Part shown: positions 1 through 11,752 of the stretch, one piece after another | How the letters are laid out: each line of letters begins with the position of its first letter | Position numbering within the stretch: position 1 is the first letter of the stretch | NCBI RefSeq assembly: GCF_036884655.1 | Contig: NC_088355.1 | Location: forward strand, 25,481,001-25,545,000 | Direction: 5' to 3' | Length of the DNA stretch: 64,000 nt | From: Musa acuminata AAA Group | Lineage: Eukaryota > Streptophyta > Magnoliopsida > Zingiberales > Musaceae | Program-made: the position numbers and the translations under genes | The notes under the pieces: generated by a model | What the model saw: only the letters and a program-made list of their open reading frames with translations | Told to the model about the DNA's origin: nothing | Database searches by the model: none

Positions 1-649
1 TGTAGAGTGGTTGTCCCAGAGTGCTACATAACTTTGCAATAAAACGTCGACTCCAAAGATGTAGAGGAAGACCTTGAAAGGATACCCATAGTGGAATAGA
101 CTGTAGGCTATCTAGCTCCAAACGGACATCAGGAGACCAGCGTCGTAGAATCATTGGATGGCCACGAATAGTCCAGAATCCTTCGAGGACCCGTTGTAAA
201 TCTTCTTCAGAGTATAGCTTGCAGACAAAGAATCCGTTCTCCAGCATATGAAGATCAAATGATGATATTCCCCATCGAGTTTTGATAAATGAGGATAGTG
301 GAAAATAAGATGTTTTGAGACCTACCACATAGCCAACAATCGCCATAGACCATGTCTCAATAAGCTCTGCTGAATCAGTAGTCTCGTATACAGCAATCTT
401 CTTATCAGCTTGAACTTCTGGAGTAAAGAATTCCAAGCTTAGATCCGGACTTCCAACCGGAGGATCACTGGAAATGAGGGCAGGCTGCCGCGATCTAGAG
501 CGCGACCTACTTCGATGCTGTTTCGTCGAAGGAGTTTCTCTCTGGAGAGGATATGGAGGAGGAGCCAATTGAGGGGTAACGGTAGGGAGTCTTACCATCG
601 TATCAACCCTCCCGCCACTGTCGCCAGCCCTAGGGGCCGTCGCTGCCAT
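1..649 (-). CDS. LINE ORF1 protein, DUF4283 domain (partial, runs off window)
   Basis: The minus-strand frame is open from an ATG at 649-647 to the window edge, at least 216 residues; an in-frame TAG at 674-676 lies upstream. The N-terminal part is Pro/Arg/Ser-rich, with an RSRSRSRSRQ stretch. A DUF4283-like block follows: it contains WSMAIVGYVVG, then FIKTRWGI, LENGFFVCKLY, and further on the LPLWVSF-like segment IPLWVSFQGLPLHLW. In plants DUF4283 is typical of LINE ORF1 proteins, usually followed by a CCHC knuckle and an endonuclease/RT ORF, both of which would be outside this window. It acts as a nucleic-acid binding partner of the element's own RNA. A domesticated DUF4283 gene is possible, but the position inside another retroelement favours a transposon. 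Confidence 0.72.
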   Translation of the reverse strand, partial: MAATAPRAGDSGGRVDTMVRLPTVTPQLAPPPYPLQRETPSTKQHRSRSRSRSRQPALISSDPPVGSPDLSLEFFTPEVQADKKIAVYETTDSAELIETWSMAIVGYVVGLKTSYFPLSSFIKTRWGISSFDLHMLENGFFVCKLYSEEDLQRVLEGFWTIRGHPMILRRWSPDVRLELDSLQSIPLWVSFQGLPLHLWSRRFIAKLCSTLGQPLY

Positions 650-841
650 CTTTGATCCCTCTTCTGGTCGCCGCTATAGAATTGTTTCCATAGGGAAAAT
701 CCACCGTCGTAGTATATGAGATCGCCGCTACAGTACCGTCGCTCTAGGGAGATCTGGTCGCCGGTATAGTATTGTCGCCCTTGGGGAGAAGCCGACGCTG
801 CAGGAGATCCGATCACCACTACAGTAAGGGAGATCAGATCC
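1..841 (-). mobile_element. LINE retrotransposon, 5' portion, inserted in a Ty3 gag
   Basis: On the minus strand the sequence carries an ORF1 with a DUF4283 domain (separate entry) preceded by about 190 bp of 5' leader. The leader contains short degenerate repeats rich in a GGCGAT/GGCGACC-type motif with CTATAG/CTGTAG, at roughly 660-830. Immediately upstream (above about 841) a different protein frame, the Ty3 gag, ends in mid-domain after the residues GWI, so the LINE 5' end is placed at about 839-841 from that junction. The element runs off the window start, so its reverse transcriptase, 3' end and target-site duplication cannot be seen. Confidence 0.7.
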
Positions 842-1100
842 AACCAATCGAGTCTCCTTCTTCCCATCTAGGGAAGTCCACTCTCATGCATGGATAGTTG
901 GGGTCGGTCATAGAGCCTCTCCTCCCTTGGAAGTCATCTCTTCGGGCTTGGTGTGATTGGGCAAAGCTCTCTCCTTGATATGATTTTTACGGGCTTAGTG
1001 GTCGGCCCAATCTGAGTTCGGTAAAGAGCGTCCGAATCTTATCCTCCATTCGCGCCTCCAAGGCTTCGAATTTAGCATTGATTACCTCCTTAGATGCCAT
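839..1100 (-). pseudogene. Ty3/gypsy gag N-terminal fragment (interrupted by the LINE)
   Basis: On the minus strand an ATG at 1100-1098 opens MASKEVINAKFEALEARMED, a typical N-terminus of Ty3/gypsy chromovirus-type gag. An in-frame TAA at 989-987 follows GRPLSP. Past it the same frame continues with TDPNYPCMRVDFPRWE and stops matching after GWI at about 841, where the LINE begins. The motif DPNYP.MRVDFPRWEDG.P.GW is the conserved start of the retrotransposon gag domain in many plant Ty3 elements. The gene is dead: one premature stop plus an insertion. The frame is open upstream to 1427, but MASKEV is the natural start. Confidence 0.7.
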
Positions 1101-1760
1101 AGTATATGGCCCTAAATCAATGATGTTAAGATCTCTCTTTTGCTGTTGGGTTAAAGGCATGTATAGGTTGAGAGAAGTGATGGTCGAAAGTGTTGGTGGA
1201 TTACTGGATGTAGGCTGCGGTTTAGGCTTATTTTGTGGTTGTTTTGGGTGCAGTTTGAGGGTGTGGTTTAGTAGAGTTTTAGGGCTATGGATGAAAGTTT
1301 TGGATCTGTGGTAGATGGTAGCAAAGGTTTGACAGAAATCCGTGGAAGTTGTAGCAAGTATGTGCTGTCTTGTAAGAGTAGAATTGTCGTCGAAGAAACA
1401 ACGGTTTCTCGACGTAATTTCCACCAAAAACTTGGGAGAATTGAGGAGGGAATTGATAGAAAAATCACAGTTTATATGACAGCAAGGATATCTAATTTAA
1501 TCAAGAAAATTTCGGCAGTATAACAGCAAGGAAATTGGTGCAAGTTGCAATTGCAGAATTATCGTCGAAAAATTTCAGCGGGTTACGATGAAAATTTGCA
1601 GCAACATAAAATCGTTTTTAGAGATAAATTTCTTAAAAGATCAATCTTAGATGGAAGCCAAGATGAACTATGAAGTGTATAAGAAATTTCATTCAAAAAG
1701 ATTGCAAATAGATGGGTTAAGGCAACGATATGCAGCTGAAATTTTCTGCAGCATAGATTT

Positions 1761-2126
1761 TCAAGTGCAGCAGATTGGACATAAAAGATTAGTAGTTTAT
1801 ATTGAGAATTTTTCGATGAAACCAAAGGGAAATCTACTATTAGGAAGTGTCAAAGATGTCATAAAAATTTCGTAGAAATTTGGATAGAAAAAGCACAGTA
1901 GCAAGATCAAACAGATGGTGCTATGCGGCTTGAATTCTGCAATTCAAGTGCAGCAGATTGGAAATAAAAGATCAGTAGTTTATATTGAGAATTTTTTGAT
2001 GAAACCAAAGGGAAATCCACTGTTAAGAAGTGTCAAAGATGTTATAAAAATTTCGTAGAAATTTGGATAGAAAAAGCATAGTAGCAAGATCAAACAGATG
2101 GTGCTATGCGGCTGGAATTCTGCAAT
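1761..2126. repeat. 183-bp tandem duplication in the Ty3 leader
   Basis: Two head-to-tail copies: 1761-1943 and 1944-2126. Both begin TCAAGTGCAGCAGATTGG and end with GAATTCTGCAAT. They differ by a handful of substitutions. The copies lie between the PBS and gag of the minus-strand Ty3 element. Short frames in either strand here are not conserved between the copies and are not called as genes. Confidence 0.9.
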
Positions 2127-2418
2127 GTATCTTTCGTCGTAGAGATGAAAACTTTGTGACGAAAAGTTTATGCAGCAATATAGGAACGATTTTTTTTTTT
2201 TTTTTGGATTTTCGAATAAGGATAACTAAATTGTAGCAATAGTAAGGTAGGAAACCAGAACCTATTGCAATTCACGAGGAGATCAAAGGATGATCCGTGG
2301 TGGTGGAGATGATGACGGAATTCGGTGACGATCTTTTAAGCAATTGTGGGAATTGCTTTGGATGGTTGTAGAGGGTTGATGGATGGCTGTGGAAGGGCAG
2401 CGAGACGCCAAGAACGCT

Positions 2419-2430
2419 GCTCTGATACCA
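2419..2430 (-). promoter_or_regulatory. Primer-binding site (tRNA-iMet type) of the minus-strand Ty3 element
   Basis: The minus-strand reading is TGGTATCAGAGC, the standard complement to the 3' end of initiator tRNA-Met used by plant LTR retrotransposons. It lies 2 bp inside the LTR end at 2433, which fixes the orientation of this element. Confidence 0.9.
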
Positions 2431-2432
2431 GG

Positions 2433-2870
2433 TGTTAGAACCCTTGCAGATTCTAAACTTGGGGTTGATCTCTTTAGGGGATCGGCCTCCTTGGAACTCT
2501 ATAGGGGTTCCTCCCTCCAAGTTGCTACTCAAAGGCTGCAAAAAAGATTCATCTATTGCTTATGAAAAGAGAAGGAATGCATGACTATTTATAGGGCTTC
2601 TAAACCCTAACTCCTAATAGGACTCCTACTTAAGACTCTTACTTCTAACCAACTCTTAATATGACTCCTAGTCAAGACTCCTATTCCCTTACAACTCCTA
2701 ATTCTTCTCTAAGAAAACACCTCCTACATGAATGCTCCTCTCAATTAGGACTCTCCTAGCTATAGTCCTAACAGAATGTCCCTCTCAATTAGGACTCTCC
2801 TAGCTAGAGTCATAACAGTTTTACATGAATGTCCCTCTCAATTAGGACTCTCCAAGCTAGAGTCCTAACA
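2433..2870 (-). repeat. 438-bp LTR of the minus-strand Ty3 element (5' LTR)
   Basis: It is bounded by TGTTAGAACC on the left and GTCCTAACA on the right in plus orientation, so both ends are TG...CA. The PBS abuts its left end. It contains an internal imperfect repeat of about 55 bp built around 'CTCAATTAGGACTCTCC' near 2735-2870. The flank 2871-2875 is ACAGG, the expected target-site duplicate, but the partner copy lies outside the window. Confidence 0.85.
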
Positions 2871-3611
2871 ACAGGTGCCTAGAAAATTACCTCCGATGTT
2901 TTACTAGCGACAAACCGAAGGAATGGATCAAATGGCTTTCCTGGGTAGAGTGGTGGTATAATACCTCTTACCATTCTTCTATTAAAATGACTCCATTTGA
3001 AGCAGTTTATAGCCAACCCCCACCTACAATTACAAAGTATGTACCTGGTTCTTCTAAAGTTGATCAAGTGGACAAGGAATTGATGGATAGAAATAAGATT
3101 ATTCAGCTTTTAAAGGATAACCTCACAGCCGCACAAGCAAGAATGAAACAACAAGCTGATAAACACCGAAGTGAACGAGAATTTACTGTAGGTGATTGGG
3201 TTTTCCTTCGTCTTCAACCCTACAAGCAAACTTCCATAAAGGTCCGATCTTGCATGATGCTATCTCCTCGGTTTTTTGGGCCTTATAAGGTATTAGAACG
3301 CATTGGACCAGTGGACTACCGCTTGAATTTGCCTGCTAGCTCTAAACTACATCCAGTCTTTCATGTTGCATGCCTTAAAAGGAAATTGGGTGACGATGCA
3401 ATAGTGCAGTGCCACTTGCCAAACACTTCTACTACTGGGGGCGTTTAAGCTCAACCACAAGTCATACTTGATCGACGAGTTGTAATGTACCGCAAACATC
3501 CTGTAACTGAAGTGCTAGTGCAATGGGCCAACTTACCAAAGGAAGATGCCACTTGGGAGTCCTACAACATGCTAAAGGAGAAGTTTCCAGAATTTGATGC
3601 TGCTTAGCCTT
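2871..3611 (+). pseudogene. Chromovirus (Ty3/gypsy) integrase C-terminus with chromodomain
   Basis: The frame starts abruptly at NRCLENYLRCF, the end of the integrase core after the catalytic Glu region, and continues through WWYNTSYHSSIKMTPFEAVY. Next comes the GPY/F module (FFGPYKVLERIGPVDYRLNLP, about 3266-3330) and KLHPVFHVACLKRKLG. An in-frame TAA at 3446-3448 is followed in the same frame by a chromodomain-like tail (VLVQWANLPKEDATWES, about 3500-3560) and a stop at 3606-3608. Chromodomains steer chromovirus integration. Upstream PR, RT, RNase H and the integrase catalytic core are absent because the minus-strand Ty3 element inserted here. Confidence 0.85.
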
Positions 3612-3642
3612 GAGGACAAGGCTGAATTGAAGGAGGCGGGAT

Positions 3643-3898
3643 TGTTAGGATCCTTTTATTTTATGTGCTTTTCTTTTATTTTCTGCATATTTATTAAGTC
3701 TGTTTAGTTTAGCTAAAGTCCGAACTCTATAAATAGAGATGTAACTGCTTCTTTTCGATAATCTATGACAAATACTATTTTGTCTTTTGACAAACCCTAG
3801 GAGGTCGATCCCCTCGAAGCGATCAAGGAGGCCGATCCCCTTGAAGTGATCATCCCCTTCTCTTCTTCTTTTTACGATAAGACTTTAGGGTCTTATCA
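3643..3898 (+). repeat. 3' LTR of the chromovirus (about 256 bp)
   Basis: It begins TGTTAGGATCC directly after a purine-rich run (GAAGGAGGCGGGAT) that fits a polypurine tract and follows the pol stop by about 35 bp. It contains CTATAAATAG near 3730, a likely TATA box. The 3' end, at ...TCTTATCA, is placed where the frame of the underlying Tat-type element resumes on the minus strand, at about 3899. The start is firm; the end is less sure. Confidence 0.65.
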
Positions 3899-6800
3899 CT
3901 CACTGCCATTGAGTTTGACGATAAGTTTAAATATAAATCCTCCCCTGAGCAAGGTTTAGAAAATTATGAAGCCATTGTCATATATCTCTTGAGTGTATCA
4001 AATACTTCCTAACACCACTTGATCTATTGGAAGTCCTTCAGATATTCTAGGATCTTAAAGAATGATAAACATTGATCCCCTATCCGAATAAGAATAGTTA
4101 AACATGACAATTTGGCTTGCTAATTGTTGAACTTCTTTAACAAACTCAAAGGCTTCATGTTAATAATGGCTCGCACTTTCTTTGGATTTGCATCTATTCT
4201 CCATTGGTATATCATGAAGAGCAAAATCTCTCTTGAATTTATACCAAATGCACACTTGGTCGGATTCAATTGCATTTGGAAATTTTTAATAGAGGAAAAT
4301 GTTTCTCCGAGGTCAACTAAGTGTGTGCTGGCAATGCAACTCTTTTACCAACATGTTATCTATATAAACCTCTATATTACTCCCCACTTGATGCTAAAAT
4401 GTTTTGTTAACTATCCTATGATATGTTGCCCCTGCATTTAGGAATCCAAAATGCAATGACCGTATAGTAGTATAGGCCATACTTAATGATAAAAGTTGTG
4501 CTCTTCTTTTCTAGTGTCAATTTAATCTGGTTGTATGTAGAGAAAATATCTATGAAAGTTAGTAGCTCATGTGTAGAGGTAGAATCGACAAACTGGTCAA
4601 TTCGATAAAGGGAAAAACTATCTTTCAAATGAGACTTGTTGAGATCGATGTAGTCAACACATATTCTTCATTTCCCATTACTTTTTTTTACGAGGACTAT
4701 GTTGTTGAGCCACTTCAAGTAGTGAACTTTATAAATAGAACCAATTTGGAAGAGTTTTCTAACTTCCTCCACCTCTTAGTAGGTGGGAGTGAATCTTTAG
4801 GCTTTTGACAGACCACTTTATGCCCCATGTTTATGTTGAGTCAATGTTGAGTCATGCTAAAGTCTATTCTAGGTATATCACTAGTTGATCATGCGGCTTT
4901 CGAGTTTAGCCTTAAGAAGTTAATGAGTTCCTTCTTTCTCTCCTAGGTCAAGGCCAACCCCACTTTTACTATATAATTTGATCGCTTTGAATTTAAAAAA
5001 AAATCTTTCAAGGGTTCCCTTACCATAGGACGTAGGATCAATGGTAAGAGATATCATGGGTCTATCTATTGAACCGATAACTTTTGTTTCTTTGGAAGGG
5101 TGACCGATGTTAGGTAGTACTATTTGGATTCAATGAGATCACTCTTAATCTCTCCTATTCTTATACCGGATAAAAACTTGTCATATAATATGTTGACACC
5201 ACTGCCCATCTCCGGTTGAGAATAGGTCACCCAATGATAACATTATAAGCAAAAGAAATGTGGACTACTAGAAACTTGATTTTTATTATCTTAATGCAAT
5301 CATCAACACCGAAGGTCATATAGATATTGATAATTTCTATTAAGGTAACTGACTCTCTTGTGAAGCTGGTAAGAATAGAGGAGATGGGCTTGAGATCCTT
5401 GATCGACAAACTAATTCTTTGAAAGCCATCATAATATAATATATCAATTGAGCTTCCTTTATCAATCAGATTCCTTTTGACCCATGAATTTGTGATTTTA
5501 AGGCATACCACTAATGCATCAATATGCTTTGGATCTATGTTCTCAGTCTCTTCTTCTTTGAACACAATCGACTGATCTCCGTTTGGGTGAAACCTTTTAA
5601 TTGGGGTTCTCTCACATATATCTTTCGAGCTGATGAACTGTTACCCCCAACTATTGGTCCACTTGCTGCTCAATTGGACCTCAAGGTTTTGATGATTCTC
5701 AAAGCCAACGAAGGAATTTATTGAGGTGTCCTTTTTGAACCAAATCCTCGATTTGCTCCTTTAAGGCATAATAACTTTCGATATCATGCCTATGATCCCA
5801 GTGAAAGTAATAGTATTTGGTTATAATTTTCCTTGTCAGCGAGGCTCTCAGCAAAGGCACCATTAGGAGTCTCTCCTTCCAAATCTACATGAACATCTCA
5901 AGATAAGAAATGTTGAGGAATGAGAACTCTCATTGAGAATGAGATCTATCTCCTCTTAGTTTGTTATTCTACGATCTCTCCAAGGAACTCGGGCATGTGA
6001 TTTTTTCTTCTATTATTTTCTTAAATTCACCTCTCTTTTTGCCAACAATAACCAACTCAGCAAAGATAAGGCGATTGGCTTCTTGCAATAATTCTAGAAA
6101 AGTTGCCTGAGGCTAAGTGATGACACTATAGAAAAACCTTGAGGGTTGGAGATCATCGATAAACGCATTGAGGATGGAAGAGGTCAGGACTTTGTCGGAC
6201 TTCATTATTAAACCTCCTTGTGTAACTCTCTAAAAATTTCTTTTCTTCCCATCGGATAGCTAAGAGAGAAGTTGTGGGTTTCTTCAGGAGCTTGTAGCTA
6301 ATGAAATTGAGTTTAAAAGTCTATGGCCAATTGTCCAAATGATGAGATTGACTCTGAGGGCAACATAGTGAACCATCCGCACATTGCCACCCCTAAGATA
6401 GTTGAAAATATTCAATATATAAGAAAGTCTATAGTCCCAAAAAGAGTCATCTATGAAGTGAAAGTAGTTATATGCTTTAAAGGGTCAATCTTCCCTTCGT
6501 GTACGTCCAACATAAGAAGCCTAAATCCTCAAGGAATTGAATCCTTGTTTATATTTTTTTGTGAAAGGTGATTGTATCTAGACATGTTGTATGCTGCTTT
6601 CCTTATTTTATTTCTATATGAATTTCTATCAATTGTTAATCTATCCTATGCAGGTGGCTTTTGACTTTGGCTAGAATGTCAATCGACTGATCGACAAATA
6701 CATTCATAAATTTTAATACTAGTAATGAGACTTGATTTGGAGCTATTGGCGGAGGAGGTGAATTTGGTTGTGCTTGGGTCTAGGCCGAGAATAACTTGGC

Positions 6801-7300
6801 TACTTGGCTTGGGATGAGTGTAATTTTAATACTAGTAATGAGACTTGATTTGGAGCTATTGGCGGAGGAGGTGAATTTGGTTGTGCTTGGGTCTAGGCCG
6901 AGAATAACTTGGCTACTTGGCTTGGGATGAGTGTAAGTGGTGGAGCAGGAGCAACAATAGGAGAGACAAATGTGGGTGGGGTTTATATAGAGTGACAATT
7001 TAGACTATCCCTATTAGAACCTACATTTGCTGAAGTAGAGCATGAAAAGTTTCCACGAGGTTATTGGGTGAAGGTCGATTCTTAAAAAAATCAGTGAAAT
7101 AGTAGGGTCAAGAAGTGGATTTTGTTGGGCTAGGGCTCCAACCGAGCCTTATTTTGGGATTACTAAGAATGGGAGATTCTAATCAGGAGCATTTAGAGTG
7201 ATCAAGGTCAAGGCACAAAACTATGAGGGATTCGAATACTTAGGATTCCCATGAGATATAACAATCAACCCTCCTTTTAACGACAAACTGTTAAGTCAAT
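3899..7300 (-). pseudogene. Decayed Tat-lineage Ty3/gypsy polyprotein (gag to RT)
   Basis: Minus-strand fragments appear in the correct polyprotein order. Weak gag-like segments lie around 5800-6600. A retropepsin-like block at 5565-5227 has LIDKGSSIDILYYDGF, matching the D(N/K)GSS.DILF.D.F signature of Tat-type proteases. The reverse transcriptase lies at about 4760-4416 with WLNNIVLVKKSNGK, CVDYIDLNK, and then IDQFVDSTSTHELLTFID. A connection/RNase H-proximal stretch around 4400-3905 ends with PCSGEDLYLNL. Many stops and frameshifts make it non-functional. The chromovirus LTR interrupts it at about 3899. The gag part is the least certain. Confidence 0.7.
6711..6936. repeat. 113-bp perfect tandem duplication
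   Basis: Copies 6711-6823 and 6824-6936 appear identical, both starting TTTTAATACTAGTAATGAGA and ending GGGATGAGTGTAA. Perfect identity inside an otherwise heavily decayed element means the duplication is recent, or that it is an assembly artefact. Confidence 0.9.
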
Positions 7301-8652
7301 TTTGGGTTGCTTGAGTTGGAAGCTAGATCTAACCTAGTTTCTTTTTGAGTTGGTATATGGGAAAACACACCAAGCTAGTCTCCTAACCCTACAAAATTAA
7401 GTCAATGGACGATCTCGACAACACCCCTTCGATGCTCAAGTCAATGATGGTATCAGATGAGCCAAAGTAGTCAGTCAAGTTGGACTAGTCTAGCAAGGCT
7501 ATTTTTTTTTTAAGTGTTTGAGCGTACTTGGCCAATCCCGTTTATAGCGAAACCTGGGGGGCCGTTACACAATTTGTTCAAGGTGGTTGGGTCTATTGGT
7601 TGTAACTACTAAAAATAGATACTAATCATTTGTCAACTAGTCATGTTCTTTATTGAAATCTATGCTTCGACATAAGTCATCGATGGTACATCCACATGAA
7701 GATAAAATCACTGCTAAGTAGTGCATGATACTAGCAAGTAAAAAGATGACACATCGACTATATATGATGCTAACATGTCAATCACATCACATCTACTATA
7801 ACAATATTATATATCGAATGAGATTTTGAATCTTTCATTTTTTATAAGTAGATCTTGTATATTATCATAAGACCAATGTTTAGGCATCTAATGATCACAA
7901 TATGATAAGGTTGTAACTAGAAGAATGACAATAGAGCAGAATGGAATCTTAGCAGTGGCCTGAATAGAATCTTTCCATGTCTCACAAGTAAACAAAATTG
8001 CGCTTGTTTAGACATACAAAACGCAAATTACCATTCATCACTGATAGTCATTGCCATCCAAGTCAGGCACCTTTCTCTCATGTACATGGCCATAAACATG
8101 TGTACCACTTTCAAGGTCAAACACTTTCTCATTTCTCCCGACATTATATGAGTGCAAGAAAGGTGCGTCAAGCTTGGCACTATGTCGGGCGTCGGAGGCA
8201 CCTCGATCAGGTGCAAATCGAGCAGCACCTAGTCAGGCTGATCAACCCACTCAAAGGCAATCACTGATATCGAGCAACGACAAGAACAAAAGCATACATC
8301 TATAGCTTCGTTGCACAACATCCATACTGCAATGTAAAGCCAAGAACGGGCTTTCAAGCCAAGTTCTTCTAAGATGACAAAACAAAGAAAGGAGTGCCCA
8401 AATCATAAGTTCATATAGTTTCCAATACTTAGTCTCTAATACCATTTTCTTGATTTCAGAATGTAGCATATTGTTTCTGCAAATATGCAAAATGTCCCAA
8501 GTCAAAAAGGTCCAAGAAGGATTCCAACCCTCTGTTCCTCTTATTCTCACTTTTCTCTGGGCAGAATAACTATGAAGATGTCTGCATGGCATTCTCCATA
8601 AATAGATTACAATGTGTAAGAAATGCATCTTACAGGTTACATTTCCGGAATC
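7301..8652. other. Intergenic stretch, old Tat leader and downstream flank of the phosphatase gene
   Basis: 7300-7850 probably still belongs to the leader or LTR of the Tat-like remnant, but no boundary could be fixed. 7850-8250 has no recognisable feature; a frame at 7998-8267 has no familiar motif. 8250-8652 lies just downstream of the phosphatase stop codon on its strand and should contain its 3' UTR. No clear poly(A) signal was identified. Confidence 0.4.
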
Positions 8653-11600
8653 TCACTGTCCCTTAGTGAGAGAATTGGATAGATCAACAATGTCAGAGAC
8701 GCTACTTGCATAATAATCTGGATGGATTTCATTTGAAGGATCCTGAAGATCTAACATGCTAGTCACACCTGAAATGGTTTTCTCCACAAGAATCAGCCGG
8801 TCAACAGATTGTTCAACCATACATTAGAGGACATAGTAAAGCTAAGCATTAACAGAAAAACAAATGAAAAGGTTATACAGAATAAATGATTGGACCTGAG
8901 AGAACAAGAAGAGTCTTACAGCCCGCATTTTTGCCAAAGAGTATATCAGTATCCAGTCTATCACCTACCATGCACATACGCGTCGTATCAATTTGGAACC
9001 TGCCATGCAATGTGACACAGAGAGATAGTAAGATGGTGGCATATCTTAGAAAGTTTGGTTATAACGTAGCTCATACGATAGATGCGAGTCATGCAACTAT
9101 CTCTGTGGTTTGTTTATTCTCCTACTCCCACATTTACTATATGCCACAAAATGCATCTGTTCAACATGCATCCTAATGTACTGAATATGCTAACACAATA
9201 GCTTTAAACAGAGAATCGATGCTGGTTTATTTGTATTGCACCGCAATACTTGAAAGATGGAAAAGCATTAGTTACCTTTCTAACAAGAAATCCATCAGGA
9301 AGGTTGATGGTTTTCCAACTACAATAGGTTCCTTCTGTGTTGATCCACATACTGCTGCAACCATGCATCCTGCACCTGCACATCTATAGAATAAATATCA
9401 TGGAAAGGACAACCATAAGTAGGAATATTGGCAAAGGAGTCTCCTTTGCTAAGGATGAACCTGGCCATTCTTGCAAGTCTGTCATATGACCAACAGCATC
9501 ACGGTTGGTGGCAATAAAAAGGCATCCAGGGTTCTCACAGATACAAAGAGTTGCATACCTGCCAAATAGTCATCTTTCTTTAAAATTATCTTTGGAATAG
9601 TGAAAAAAACAACAAGATCACAATAGCAAAACCAGAAACAAAAAAGCACCATTAAAGTTTTTAATATTCAATAAATGATAACAAATCACTATGATCATTT
9701 AAGCTCATGAATCAGACTGAGAATAGTGACCTTCTGATGCTTGCAGCCAAGAGAATACTCAAAAGCATGATTTTAAACGACTAACTTGAATCTCACTTAT
9801 CATTTGGCTCCTAACATTTTACTGACTCCAATATCCAGTATCTGGAACTGCAATGAAGCTCAAAAGGCTTATGCATAACCTTTTACTAGGAAAGGTTAAC
9901 AGTTAGGAATGAATATCAAAAGTTATTATAATAAACAGTGATAGTTAATTAGGCTGAATCCATATCCTGATCAAATTGAAACACTGAGAAGAGAGGGAGA
10001 ACAATCATTAAACAATCGGTAAAGAACAAGATAGCATCAAGGACAAAAGATACAATAGAGACAGGTTCCTTTAATTGTCACCAAATGTTATCAAGAAAGC
10101 TAAAGAGCATCTCAATTTGTATGTTAATCACCAATGACAGACAAAAAGTTGATTTAATAGAAATTAAGATATAAAATGTAGGATAGAATGTCTTACTGGA
10201 GCTTATAATAGTTAATATATTGATCAAGCCCAACAATAACTGCTCCAACCTGAAACAAGAAATTTTAATTTTACTACGCATATTATATGTTATTCTAAAT
10301 GAATTATTTAAATGTTCTAGTTAAGCATATATTTGTTCTGCAAAACAATGGGAAATTCAGCAAATAAGATGGCCATTTTGGTTACACTCTTATCATGTTC
10401 AAACCAGAAGTTTGTCTTCAGCTCTACTTTCTTCTTGCCATCCTCCTGCAGACAGTTGATTGACTAATTAAAGAAAATACAGATTTTTGGAAACATGCTA
10501 ATCCAACATACTGACAACTACCACTGAAAGGCATGTGCGATACTTATCCTAGAAAAGAAAAGGAAGTAGAATCATTGAAACAGAAAGATGTCTACTAATC
10601 ACCTTGTTAGGTCATCAATGACATCACATATATAGTAAAATTTCAAATTAATTAAGGGAATGTAATGAAACATCAAAGTAATTATCCTGTTTTTCTTTTT
10701 TGGTGGTTGAGATAGCCAGTATGCAAGTGTTCAACAAAAAAAATTGTGGGATTTGATGTACATATATCACTACTTTTTAGTATATAATCAATGTCATAGA
10801 CAAAGATAAATTCAAATGATAGGCAAGAAAAAATATATAAAAAAGGCCAATGACGCCTTACAGGACCACCTAAACATGAAAATCCAGCCTGCTTGAGTTC
10901 TTCTAGTATGCCTTCTTCGCCTATAACATAGACCTGACAAAATGCCAGTGCAATTTAATCAAGATATTATGATGAATTATCGCACGATGGAAAAAGTTAA
11001 GAACACATTAATCACTGATTCTCCAGATACCCAAATGGACAACCAAACAGGCAATAAAGATGTTACCTTTTTCTCCCTAGGGAAGTTTCTCAGTTTCAGA
11101 AACATGGCAGCAGCAAACGATGATGAAAAAATTTCTTCCTGCATATGGATAAATGAATCGGGAACAAATGCCGCACGAATTTCGAAAGATCTCAAAGGAA
11201 AACACGAACCTCGCTGACATCAAGCCCGAGAGATGTGAACTTCCTCTCGTATTGCTTCCGAGATTTCGTGGAGTTATTCGTCACAAAGACCAGCTTCTTC
11301 CCCTGCCGACAAACCGAGACGTTGTTAGTTCGGAATCTTGATTGCGATCAACTAGTGATTAAAGAAAAAAGCAAGAAGGAACAAACTTTCTGGATGAAAC
11401 ATAATCTTCACAACATCAATTAGTCAATGATCGGAGGGACAGGGGAGGTATACAATTACCAATGATCGGAGGGCTTGCAAGGCGTGCGGAACACCTTCGA
11501 TGAGCTTGTCGCCCTTCCAGATGACCCCTGAAAAAGACAAAACGGAAAAGGACAAGGGTCAAAAACGTTGAAGGACAAGAATCGAGTGGGGAGAAATCAG

Positions 11601-11752
11601 ACGAAGGGGAGAGAGAGAGAGAGGAGAGAAGGAAGAAGGAGACCGTCGCAATCGAAGAGGAACGCATCGACGGAATCAACGAGGGATTGTGCAGCCTGAG
11701 GCAACAGGGGCTGGGACGTCGAGGGCGACTTCGTCCCGTTGGCCGTCGTCAT
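8653..11752 (-). CDS. PGLP2: Phosphoglycolate phosphatase 2-like HAD hydrolase, 11 exons, 314 aa
   Basis: Exons by hand (minus, in order): 11752-11644, 11527-11460, 11302-11210, 11138-11067, 10933-10862, 10445-10386, 10249-10197, 9558-9461, 9375-9276, 8999-8896, 8768-8653. They total 945 nt, all introns are GT-AG and all phases agree. The product is a haloacid-dehalogenase phosphatase. Motif I is FDCDG (nucleophile Asp34, acid/base Asp36), motif [10 protein letters not shown] (64-71), the motif III lysine lies in VVGKPS (Lys230), and motif IV is GDRLDTD (254-260). SSSFAAAM and [12 protein letters not shown] are typical of the PGLP/p-nitrophenylphosphatase family, which hydrolyses 2-phosphoglycolate. 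Only 33 residues precede the nucleophile, with no obvious transit peptide, so the cytosolic PGLP2 type is preferred over chloroplast PGLP1. All catalytic residues are present and the gene looks functional. Confidence 0.9.

Larger units (their letters stand above)
842..2870 (-). mobile_element. Ty3/gypsy element, minus strand: 5' LTR, PBS, leader and gag start
   Basis: Read on the minus strand the order is 5' LTR (2870-2433), primer-binding site (2430-2419), a leader of about 1.3 kb, gag (1100-839), then the inserted LINE. The rest of the element lies beyond the window start. It inserted into the integrase of a plus-strand chromovirus: the host reading frame resumes at 2871 with NRCLENYL. The leader is A-rich and contains a 183-bp tandem duplication (separate entry) and a poly-T run near 2190-2205. 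No long ORF in the leader looks like a real protein. Confidence 0.75.

Noticed and set aside
8251..8628. 125-aa minus-strand ORF downstream of the phosphatase
   Set aside because: It lies in the presumed 3' UTR and has no recognisable motif or splice support.
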